Shown: positions 1 through 5,461 of the stretch, one piece after another
How the letters are laid out: every line of letters starts with the position of its first letter
Position numbering within the stretch: position 1 is the first letter of the stretch
Assembly (NCBI GenBank): GCA_016210425.1
Contig: JACQUE010000056.1
Location: 1-5,854 of the forward strand
Origin: Chloroflexota bacterium
GTDB lineage: Bacteria; Chloroflexota; Dehalococcoidia; JACQUE01
Length of the DNA: 5,854 nt
Direction: 5' to 3'
The notes under the pieces: generated by a model
Database searches by the model: none
What the model was told of the DNA's origin: nothing
Seen by the model: only the letters and a program-made list of their open reading frames with translations
Position numbers and translations under genes: made by a program

Positions 1-69
1 GGCAATGAAAGCCTGATTAAGCACAACGACTAACTTCATCCACCATAAGTCTAATAAAGAAAAATTACC
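1..69. other. AT-rich flank with no assigned gene
   Basis: About 37% G+C by hand count, clearly lower than the GC-rich genes that follow. I see no ribosome binding site or convincing gene. On the minus strand, the frame of the neighbouring DUF6391 gene stays open from its TAG stop to the window edge (23 codons). It encodes a hydrophobic stretch including LWWMKLVVVL, which could be the lost continuation of that protein. A short T-rich run on the minus strand just past the stop has no preceding stable hairpin, so I do not call a terminator. Confidence 0.4.
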
Positions 70-333
70 CTAGAGAACAGCGGCAACAGCTATGATGGTG
101 CCGCATAATGTCGAGACCGCCAGATCGCTCTCGCCCTGCGATAGCCTCCCCAGCGCTTCCTCAGCCGCCGCAGACACGGTCTCCTCGGGGATGTCGCCAT
201 AGAGGTAGAAGCCGCCAGGGGTGGCCCTGCCGGCGAGCCGCACCGCCATCCCCAGACGGTTTACAAGAATCGATACAGTGGCGTGCTCGAGGGCATGGTT
301 CTGCCGTGTGGCATCGAAGACGTTCGTACGCAT
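70..333 (-). CDS. DUF6391 family protein, probably C-terminally truncated
   Basis: The 87-residue product resembles the N-terminal core of DUF6391 proteins, known from cyanobacteria and Chloroflexota, whose function is unknown. Supporting motifs are RQNHALEHAT (residues 10-19), TPGGFYLYGDIP (38-49), and a segment ending LAVSTLCGT (71-79), where I recall relatives having a form like LAVHPxCGTN. The start is well supported: the ATG follows AGGAGG (complement of 340-345) with a 6-nt spacer. From memory, relatives are much longer and continue into a hydrophobic, probably membrane-embedded C-terminal half. Here translation ends in TAG as that part begins, and the frame then stays open to the window edge. 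The gene is therefore either a short variant or one broken by a nonsense change. It lies 36 bp downstream of the DedA gene on the same strand and is probably co-transcribed. Residues 13-17 (HALEH) fit an HxxEH pattern; any metal binding is speculation. Confidence 0.72.
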   Translation of the reverse strand: MRTNVFDATRQNHALEHATVSILVNRLGMAVRLAGRATPGGFYLYGDIPEETVSAAAEEALGRLSQGESDLAVSTLCGTIIAVAAVL

Positions 334-369
334 GCTGTTCCTCCTGCCTCTACCCTCCCCTAGCTTTGC

Positions 370-1032
370 CTAAGGTTCCTCGGAAAGCTCCGGCATGGAG
401 CCTACTTTAACAGACTCCTCTCGCAGATGCCGGATGTGCCGATAGACGTACAGACCGACCAGGATGACTACTACGATTACGATGGGCACATCAAATGGCC
501 GCATCGCCTCCCGCAGCTTCTCCCAGTTCGCCCCCAGCAGATAGCCGCCATATGCCAGTCCCAGGCTCCAGACGAAGGAGCCGATGAAGGTCAGCAGGCA
601 GAACCTCCAGAAGGGCACCCTGGCAATGCCCGCCGGGAAGCTGATGAAAGTGCGTATGACGGGCAGCAGCCGCGAGAAGAAGACCACCCTGTCGCCATAC
701 TTCGCAAACCAGCGGTCGGCGCTGTCCAGGTCGCGGCGGGAGATCAGGACCCAGCGGCCGTAGCGCTCGATCACGGGGCGACCGCCAAGGGCTCCGATCC
801 AGTAGGAGACGGCGGAGCCGATGGTGCACCCCAGGCCACCGTAGAACCCGGCGAGGAGCACGTAGGCGACGCTCAGGCCCCTATCGCGGATCAGCATCCA
901 GCCGCTCAGCGGCATTATTATCTCGGAGGGAAGCGGTATGTTGGCGCTCTCGATGGCCATCATCAAGACGACGCCGGGCCAGCTAATGTGGACGTAGACG
1001 TTCCTGATGAAATCTAAGATGCGCTCTTCCAT
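370..1032 (-). CDS. DedA/VTT-domain membrane protein
   Basis: This 220-residue integral membrane protein has the usual DedA family length. Diagnostic features are an acidic E28 before the re-entrant motif NIPLPSE (31-37), the glycine-rich GFYGGLGCTIGSAVSYWIG (62-80), and the second re-entrant signature FFSRLLPVIRTFISFPAG (118-135) with R121, P124 and R127. Two hydrophobic helices follow (about 143-167 and 182-197), then a charged tail likely to be cytoplasmic. DedA proteins are linked to membrane homeostasis, and some members recycle undecaprenyl phosphate by flipping it across the membrane. That role would suit the nearby envelope genes, but the subfamily here is not established. The ATG has a GGGGG run 6 nt upstream as a weak ribosome binding site. 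A promoter (TTGACG / TGcTAGACT) lies about 40-70 bp upstream. The DUF6391 gene follows after 36 bp. Confidence 0.93.
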   Translation of the reverse strand: MEERILDFIRNVYVHISWPGVVLMMAIESANIPLPSEIIMPLSGWMLIRDRGLSVAYVLLAGFYGGLGCTIGSAVSYWIGALGGRPVIERYGRWVLISRRDLDSADRWFAKYGDRVVFFSRLLPVIRTFISFPAGIARVPFWRFCLLTFIGSFVWSLGLAYGGYLLGANWEKLREAMRPFDVPIVIVVVILVGLYVYRHIRHLREESVKVGSMPELSEEP

Positions 1033-1071
1033 TAACAGCCCCCGGTATTATGCACCCCCGCGCTTGCGGCT

Positions 1072-1101
1072 AGTCTAGCAAAGCCCCAACTAGGGCGTCA
1101 A
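1072..1101 (-). promoter_or_regulatory. Sigma-70-type promoter for dedA-DUF6391
   Basis: Read on the minus strand, TTGACG (complement of 1096-1101, 5/6 to consensus) is followed by an 18-bp spacer and TAGACT (complement of 1072-1077), preceded by TGc to make an extended -10. Transcription would start near 1065, giving a leader of roughly 33 nt before the DedA ATG. The position in the divergent intergenic region fits. No mapped transcript is available. Confidence 0.6.
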
Positions 1102-1130
1102 GGAGAACCACCGTACCCTTGCCGTGCTTA

Positions 1131-1159
1131 TTGCTCTAGCCGAAAGCATCATTTATAGT
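1131..1159 (+). promoter_or_regulatory. Sigma-70-type promoter for the DUF3048 lipoprotein
   Basis: TTGCTC (1131-1136), a 17-bp spacer and TATAGT (1154-1159, 5/6 to consensus). Predicted transcription starts near 1166, about 44 nt before the ATG at 1210. It lies about 30 bp from the divergent dedA promoter, so one regulator could affect both. The -35 is weak (3/6). Confidence 0.5.
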
Positions 1160-1209
1160 ATCAAGTTACCCGATTATCAAGCTTGCCTTGCAGAAAAAGG
1201 AAGACAACC

Positions 1210-2331
1210 ATGGCTCTTAGAAGCTTGATGCACCGTCGGGCCCTGCCGTGGCTGGCGGCCCAGCCCGCCCTGGCCATCCTCCTCTATAGCTGCGGCTCGA
1301 AGCCCCCATCCCCCACATCCGTTGCCGTCCAGCCGCTCTCTACTGCCACGGCTCCGTCCGCCCAGCCGGCCCAGCCCTCGCCGGTATCCAATCCCGCGCC
1401 AGTGGCGACCGACCCGCTCTGCGGCCGCCCCATCACAGACACCAGCCTGCTGAACAGGCATCCGCTGGCCGTCAAGATCGATAATATCACCGAGGCACGG
1501 CCGCAATCAGGACTGGCTGAAGCCTGCACAGTGTACGAGCACCTAACGGAGTGGGATATAACCCGCTTCACCGCCATCTACTATGTCGAGAATCCCGAGA
1601 CCCTCGGGCCCATCCGTAGCGCCCGCCTCGTCGACATCTCCCTGGCCGCCGAGTACGATGGTCTCCTGGCCCATGCCGGAGGCAGCGAGCCCGTGCGCGC
1701 CAGGATCAAAGCATCGGGGCTCAAAGACCTGGACCAGTTCAACCTCTCGCCTTCCGACACCACATATTATCGCATAAAGTCCAGGCCTTCACCCTTCAAC
1801 CTCTACACTAGCACAGCCCTGCTGCGGAGCCTCGCCGGGCGCCGAGGCTGGGGAGAGGCTAAGCCCCAGCCTGCCAGGACCTTCCTGACTCCCAATGAGC
1901 GACGGGTTGGCTCCCCGGCCGATGTCGTGAAGATACCCTTCTCTAAAGAGAACACGGTCGAGTACCGCTACGACAAGGACAAAGGCGCCTATGGGCGTTA
2001 CGTAAGCGGCGCTCCACACAACGATGCAATAACCGGCCAGCAGATCTTCGCCACCAACGTGATCGTCCAGTATGTAAAGATCATCGAGACCGATATCGTG
2101 GAGGACGCCAACGGCTCTCGCTCCCGCGACATGCAGCTCGTGGGCGAGGGCAAGGCCCAGGTCTTCCACGATGGGCAGCTCTACGAAGCGCGCTGGTCTC
2201 GACCATCTCCCGACAAGCTCACCCAGTTCCTGGGGGAGGACGGTAAGCCGTTGCCGTTGCGTCCCGGCAATATCTGGATCGCCCTTGTGCCCCTAGACAT
2301 GCAGGGGCAGATATTACCTACCGCGCAATAA
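1210..2331 (+). CDS. DUF3048 (YerB-like) lipoprotein
   Basis: A 373-residue exported lipoprotein. I chose ATG 1210, preceded by an AAGGAAG-type ribosome binding site, over an in-frame TTG at 1183 that lies upstream of that site. The N-terminus has basic residues, a short hydrophobic run and a lipobox-like LLYSC with C28 as the predicted lipidated residue; Tyr at -2 is unusual. A Pro/Ser/Thr/Ala-rich linker (about 31-68) follows. The first DUF3048 domain (about 85-216) shows PLAVKIDN, ARPQSGL (96-102), a GPIRSAR signature (133-139), HAGG (155-158) and SPFNLY. The second (about 237-361) includes VIVQYVKI and ends near PGNIWIALVP, as in the DUF3048 C-terminal domain. The family's biochemical role is not established to my knowledge; members are envelope lipoproteins in monoderm bacteria. 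The gene has its own promoter and lies 133 bp upstream of a LysM/3D wall protein, which suggests an envelope function. Confidence 0.9.
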   Translation: MALRSLMHRRALPWLAAQPALAILLYSCGSKPPSPTSVAVQPLSTATAPSAQPAQPSPVSNPAPVATDPLCGRPITDTSLLNRHPLAVKIDNITEARPQSGLAEACTVYEHLTEWDITRFTAIYYVENPETLGPIRSARLVDISLAAEYDGLLAHAGGSEPVRARIKASGLKDLDQFNLSPSDTTYYRIKSRPSPFNLYTSTALLRSLAGRRGWGEAKPQPARTFLTPNERRVGSPADVVKIPFSKENTVEYRYDKDKGAYGRYVSGAPHNDAITGQQIFATNVIVQYVKIIETDIVEDANGSRSRDMQLVGEGKAQVFHDGQLYEARWSRPSPDKLTQFLGEDGKPLPLRPGNIWIALVPLDMQGQILPTAQ

Positions 2332-2336
2332 GGCCT

Positions 2337-2365
2337 ATCCCCCTTCGGTAGGGCGGATCCCCCTT
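2337..2365. repeat. Direct repeat ATCCCCCTT with overlapping imperfect hairpin
   Basis: ATCCCCCTT occurs exactly at 2337-2345 and again at 2357-2365, a 20-bp period. A shorter ATCCCC follows at 2371-2376. The first copy can also pair with GGGcGGAT (2351-2358), giving a 7-bp stem with one bulged C and a 7-nt loop. No T-run follows, so a classical intrinsic terminator for the upstream gene is not supported. The second copy overlaps the -35 of the next promoter, so an operator is possible. Confidence 0.4.
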
Positions 2366-2392
2366 GACAAATCCCCATAATCGTGTGAACAT
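2364..2392 (+). promoter_or_regulatory. Promoter for the LysM/3D protein gene
   Basis: A perfect -35 TTGACA (2364-2369), an exact 17-bp spacer, and a weak -10 GAACAT (2387-2392, 3/6) rescued by a TGt extended -10 element just before it. Transcription would start near 2399, leaving a leader of about 66 nt before the TTG start. The leader is too short for most known riboswitch classes that control wall hydrolases. Confidence 0.5.
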
Positions 2393-2428
2393 GGGCGCAA
2401 GTTATATCTTTCACAGCCAAATCCGAAC

Positions 2429-2457
2429 AGAAAGGAGGGTAAGAACTAGAAAGGAGG
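2429..2457 (+). promoter_or_regulatory. Tandem Shine-Dalgarno sequences before a TTG start
   Basis: AGAAAGGAGG occurs twice, at 2429-2438 and 2448-2457. The second copy is 7 nt from the TTG at 2465 and decides that start. The first has no ATG, GTG or TTG at a usable distance, so it does not serve a visible leader peptide. It may act as a ribosome standby site or be a simple duplication. Confidence 0.6.
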
Positions 2458-2464
2458 AAAACCT

Positions 2465-3454
2465 TTGCGAAGCCTTGTTTTGGCTGTTTCTGTCGGACTT
2501 ATCGCCCTTTTCGCTCTAGCTTCTGCCTCTTTCGCCGCCGATCAGTCGACAAGCTACATCGTTGAGCCGGGTGACAACTTATGGAAGATCGCCCGAAAGT
2601 TCGATACAAGTCCGTCCGCCATCATAGAGTTGAACGGACTGAAAAACCCTAACCTGCTCTATGTTGGAGAGAAGCTCCTGATCCCGGTCAACTCCAACCT
2701 ACCATCGCCCGCCCCCGATCCTGGCGGTTCCAACACCCCCCCCGAAGAAGAAAACTGGCTGCCGGAGCCTTTTGCCGTCACCCGCTACTGCCTCCAAGGT
2801 AATATGAGCAGCGGTAAGTGGGTGCATGATGGAGCTGTGGCCGCCGATGCCAGCATCTTCCCTCTCGGGACGCGTCTCGAGATAGAAGGGCTGGGCACCT
2901 ACACCGTCGAAGACCGCTTCGCGTGGGATGCTGGCGTCCAGAGGCTGGACGTCTGGACGGCCAGTTGCAGCGCCGCGCTCCAATGGGGCGTGCGGTACCG
3001 CAACGTTCGCCTGCTGAGCAAAGCGGGCGAGGCCCATGAGAACCCGGCGGTCCCTGGTCACGCCGAGGCCGAGGTCCGAGCCCTTCAGTACATTTCCCAG
3101 TGGCGCCCTGACATCGTCTCCTTCTTCGTGGCAAACGGCTGGTCATCCGCCAACACCCAGTCAATAATCCGGGAGTGGCTGAAGATGACCAACGAAGCGG
3201 TCGTATCACAGGCTGGAAGAGATGCTCTCGCCGTAGCACGGAATCTCGGGTTCAGCGACGCCGATGGCTACGCCCTGGACTACATAGGCACCAAGCGCCC
3301 GGACGTCATCAGCTTCTACAGCCTGAACGGATGGGCATCCCAGAGTCATCGGTCCATGGTAAAGGACTGGCTGAAAATAACGGACGAAGGCGCCGTGAGC
3401 AAGGCGGAAAGGGACCCCCTGAAGGTTGCCGTCTCTCTGGGCTGGAGCGGCTGA
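2465..3454 (+). CDS. Secreted LysM + 3D-domain wall protein with duplicated C-terminal module
   Basis: A 329-residue exported protein. TTG is chosen as start because a strong AGGAGG lies 7 nt upstream and a signal peptide begins at once (hydrophobic 4-20, probable cleavage after ASFA, residue 24). A LysM domain spans about 30-75 (YIVEPGDNLWKIARKF, then LLYVGEKLLIPV) and should bind peptidoglycan. After a Pro/Gly-rich linker (76-100) comes a 3D-type double-psi beta-barrel (about 103-185) with FPLGTRLEI and the three family aspartates at D128, D150 and D162. The usual DTGG loop is replaced by DRFAWDAG. 3D domains occur in wall-lytic enzymes related in fold to MltA. The C-terminus (206-328) is two copies of a 59-residue module I do not recognise. 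C109 and C168 could form a disulfide. Likely role: peptidoglycan binding and remodelling outside the membrane; catalysis is unproven. Confidence 0.88.
   Translation: MRSLVLAVSVGLIALFALASASFAADQSTSYIVEPGDNLWKIARKFDTSPSAIIELNGLKNPNLLYVGEKLLIPVNSNLPSPAPDPGGSNTPPEEENWLPEPFAVTRYCLQGNMSSGKWVHDGAVAADASIFPLGTRLEIEGLGTYTVEDRFAWDAGVQRLDVWTASCSAALQWGVRYRNVRLLSKAGEAHENPAVPGHAEAEVRALQYISQWRPDIVSFFVANGWSSANTQSIIREWLKMTNEAVVSQAGRDALAVARNLGFSDADGYALDYIGTKRPDVISFYSLNGWASQSHRSMVKDWLKITDEGAVSKAERDPLKVAVSLGWSG
3080..3448 (+). repeat. Tandem 59-residue protein module, two copies
   Basis: Within the LysM/3D protein, residues 206-264 (3080-3256) and 270-328 (3272-3448) align without gaps at a 64-residue offset. 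By hand I count 30 identities in 59 positions. Shared anchors are ALxYI, RPD, SF, NGW, WLKxT, VSxA, RD and LG. The pattern looks mostly alpha-helical with conserved aromatics. The DNA copies have diverged, so this is an old duplication. I know of no named domain with this signature. Confidence 0.85.
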
Positions 3455-3461
3455 CCAAACA

Positions 3462-3470
3462 TGCTAGAAT
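3462..3470 (+). promoter_or_regulatory. Extended -10 promoter for a leaderless mRNA
   Basis: TGcTAGAAT (TG at 3462-3463, hexamer 3465-3470, 5/6 to consensus) ends 6 nt before the GTG at 3477, so transcription would begin at or next to the start codon. There is no Shine-Dalgarno sequence in the gap. No good -35 lies 16-18 bp upstream, consistent with reliance on the extended -10. Confidence 0.5.
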
Positions 3471-3476
3471 AGCCCT

Positions 3477-5363
3477 GTGAAAACGCGGATCAGCCAAGGC
3501 CTCCCGGCAGAGGAGGCAGGCGGAAGAAACCATAGCACAGCGCTAGGTCTGGACAAGCCGAGGCTGAGGGCGGCCCTTGAGCGGGCCGCTCTCCCCGCTC
3601 TCCTGCTGGCGTTCGTGGCCCTTGCCCTCTCCTACAGCGTCGCCACCCCCATTTTCGAAGCCCCCGACGAGTTATACCACTACCCTTACGTGAAGCATAT
3701 CGCCGACGGTAAGGGGCTGCCCGTCCCGGGCAAACCAGACGCGCAGATGATGCGCCAGGAAGCCAGCCAACCACCGCTATACTATCTGCTGGGCGCCCTC
3801 ATCACCTTTCCAATTGACACCGGCCCCGAGTCCAGCCTTTACAAGACTAACCCGCATGCCTTCGTGGGCATACCTTCGCCTGGGAACGACAATAAGAACT
3901 TCGTGCTCCATGATGACGCGGAGGCATTCCCTTACAAAGGCGTAAGCCTCGCCGTCCACCTTGTGCGCCTGCTATCGGTCCTGTATGCTGCCGGGACGGT
4001 CTTCTTTGTCTACCTTGTCGCCCTGGAGCTGATGCCAAAGAGGAGAGACATGGCACTTGGGGCTGCCGCCCTTGTCGCCTTCATTCCCCAGTTCCTCTTC
4101 ATCGCCGGCTCCGTCAACAACGACAATCTGGTCGTCTTCCTGTCCACTCTATGCCTCTATTTGATGCTGCGCTTCGCGCGGACGGTACCGCACTGGTGGC
4201 AGACGCTGCTTGTCGGCTGCGTCGCCGGCCTTGCCGCCATCTCCAAGGCCACGGCCCTAGGCCTGCTGCCCGTCGCCGCCGTGTGGCTGGCATGGCTCGC
4301 CTGGCGAGGCCGCTCGCCACGCCTTCTGCTACAAGGCCTAGCCCTCTTCAGCATCGGCTGGCTGGCCGTGGCCGGTTGGTGGTATGTACACAACTGGCTC
4401 GAATACGGCGACCCCACGGCCCTAGTGCGGCATTTGGATGCACAGGGGCGGCGCAGCCAGCCAATAGGCCTTATGGAGATCATCAAGGACGAAGGCCAGG
4501 GCTTGCGGTGGTCATTCTGGGGGGTCTTCGGCATCTTCGACCTTTTGGCGGTACCCCAACTCTACCGGTTCTTTGACGCGATTACGCTCGTAGCCGTGGC
4601 CGGCCTCCTCCTGCGCCTGGGGCGACGGCTTATAGCCAGACGCTTCGCCATCCCGCTGCCGGCGCTCCTCTTAGGCCTGTGGACCATGCTCGTCTTTGCA
4701 GGGCTGCTTCGCTGGACACAGCTTACCCTCGCCTCGCAGGGCCGGTTGCTCTTTCCGGCGATAGCGCCCCTTGCCATCCTGCTGCTCCTCGGCTTGACCG
4801 CCTATGTCCCCCTTCGTTACAGACGGATCGGCAGCCTCGCGCCAGGTGCGGCAATACTCATCATATCGGCGCTGATGCCCCCGCTCGTGATCGGCCCGGC
4901 CTACACGCGGCCACCTGCCTTGACAGAGGCCAATCTGCCTCAAGACATCATCCGCCTGGACGCAACCTTGGGCGAGCAACTCCAGCTCCTGGGCTACCGT
5001 CTGGAGACACAGCAGGCGCGCAGCGGGCAGATCGTCAAGCTGAAGCTGTACTGGAAGGGGCTGCGCAAGATGGACAAGGACTACTCGGCGTTCGTGCACA
5101 TAATCGGCGACGATGGTAAGATCGCCGGCCAGGAGGACCGCTACCCCGGCCGCGGACTCTATCCGACAAGCCGATGGCTCCCGGGAGAAATCATCGAGGA
5201 CGAATTCGAGCCGAGGCTTCTGTCAATCAATGCGCCGTTCGAGGCCCCCATCGAGGCTGGCCTCTACCAACTTCAGACGTATGAGAGGCTTCCCGCCAAG
5301 GACTCGCGAGGAGTAAGCATCGGCTCCAGCGTCCCCCTGGGCAGCGTCAAGGTTAAACCTTAA
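3477..5363 (+). CDS. GT-C membrane glycosyltransferase, PMT/DUF2142-like, with C-terminal beta domain
   Basis: A 628-residue multi-pass protein. After a 38-residue charged cytoplasmic N-terminus, TM1 (about 40-57) leads into an outside loop with EAPDELYH (61-68). D64/E65 are the expected catalytic acidic pair of lipid-carrier-dependent GT-C enzymes. QEASQPPLYYLLGA (94-107), NNDNLV (214-219) and QGRLLFPA (421-428) are further landmarks typical of ArnT/PMT/DUF2142 relatives. I estimate 11-12 membrane segments up to about residue 475. Residues about 490-628 form a soluble, beta-rich extracytoplasmic domain (LGYRL, VKLKLYWKG, SAFVHIIGDDG). By family, it should move a sugar from a polyprenyl-phosphate donor to a surface acceptor; substrates are unknown. 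GTG 3477 is the only sensible start, 22 bp after the previous stop and without a ribosome binding site. Either leaderless initiation or translation coupled to the upstream gene is needed. Confidence 0.85.
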   Translation: MKTRISQGLPAEEAGGRNHSTALGLDKPRLRAALERAALPALLLAFVALALSYSVATPIFEAPDELYHYPYVKHIADGKGLPVPGKPDAQMMRQEASQPPLYYLLGALITFPIDTGPESSLYKTNPHAFVGIPSPGNDNKNFVLHDDAEAFPYKGVSLAVHLVRLLSVLYAAGTVFFVYLVALELMPKRRDMALGAAALVAFIPQFLFIAGSVNNDNLVVFLSTLCLYLMLRFARTVPHWWQTLLVGCVAGLAAISKATALGLLPVAAVWLAWLAWRGRSPRLLLQGLALFSIGWLAVAGWWYVHNWLEYGDPTALVRHLDAQGRRSQPIGLMEIIKDEGQGLRWSFWGVFGIFDLLAVPQLYRFFDAITLVAVAGLLLRLGRRLIARRFAIPLPALLLGLWTMLVFAGLLRWTQLTLASQGRLLFPAIAPLAILLLLGLTAYVPLRYRRIGSLAPGAAILIISALMPPLVIGPAYTRPPALTEANLPQDIIRLDATLGEQLQLLGYRLETQQARSGQIVKLKLYWKGLRKMDKDYSAFVHIIGDDGKIAGQEDRYPGRGLYPTSRWLPGEIIEDEFEPRLLSINAPFEAPIEAGLYQLQTYERLPAKDSRGVSIGSSVPLGSVKVKP

Positions 5364-5378
5364 GAGTAGCCGGAAAGC

Positions 5379-5407
5379 TTGACATTCGGGCGTCCGGGCA
5401 ATAAACT
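5379..5407 (+). promoter_or_regulatory. Promoter for the nitrite/sulfite reductase gene
   Basis: A perfect -35 TTGACA (5379-5384), a 17-bp spacer and TAAACT (5402-5407, 4/6). Predicted start near 5414 leaves a leader of about 48 nt. This separates the reductase from the glycosyltransferase as its own transcription unit, although I see no terminator between them. Confidence 0.62.
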
Positions 5408-5417
5408 ACTTAGTAAA

Positions 5418-5430
5418 TCGACAAGGTCGA
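5418..5430. promoter_or_regulatory. Inverted repeat TCGAC-AAG-GTCGA in the leader
   Basis: A perfect 5-bp inverted repeat with a 3-bp centre, placed about 4 bp after the predicted transcription start. A flanking TAG (5411-5413) and CTA (5435-5437) extend the dyad symmetry. Position and shape suit a repressor operator for the reductase gene or a small leader hairpin. The arms are short, so chance is not excluded. Confidence 0.35.
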
Positions 5431-5461
5431 CTATCTAAAACTGTTCCAAAGGACGGGCTCC

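Noticed and set aside
427..1017. 196-codon plus-strand open frame opposite the DedA gene
   Set aside because: It is antisense to a clear DedA protein. Its product is low-complexity, Gln/Ala/Asp-rich, with no family motif, as expected of a GC-rich shadow frame.
1183..1209. Upstream TTG start extending the DUF3048 lipoprotein by nine residues
   Set aside because: The ribosome binding site lies between this TTG and the ATG at 1210, and the lipoprotein signal peptide starts naturally from the ATG.
2337..2358. Intrinsic terminator after the DUF3048 gene
   Set aside because: The stem is short and bulged, and it is followed by CCCCCTTGAC rather than a T-run.
2332..2464. c-di-AMP (ydaO/yuaA) riboswitch, often found before LysM or wall-hydrolase genes
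   Set aside because: The predicted leader is only about 66 nt and lacks the conserved riboswitch core motifs that I could look for.
2778..3239. 153-codon minus-strand open frame inside the LysM/3D gene
   Set aside because: Arg/Pro/Gly-rich product with no motif, opposite recognisable LysM, 3D and repeat modules.
4151..4576. 141-codon plus-strand open frame in another frame of the glycosyltransferase gene
   Set aside because: Arg/Ala/Pro-rich frame shadow overlapping transmembrane segments of a convincing membrane enzyme, without a ribosome binding site.
5364..5400. Terminator between the glycosyltransferase and reductase genes
   Set aside because: Only short imperfect pairings such as CGG/CCG are present, with no T-run.
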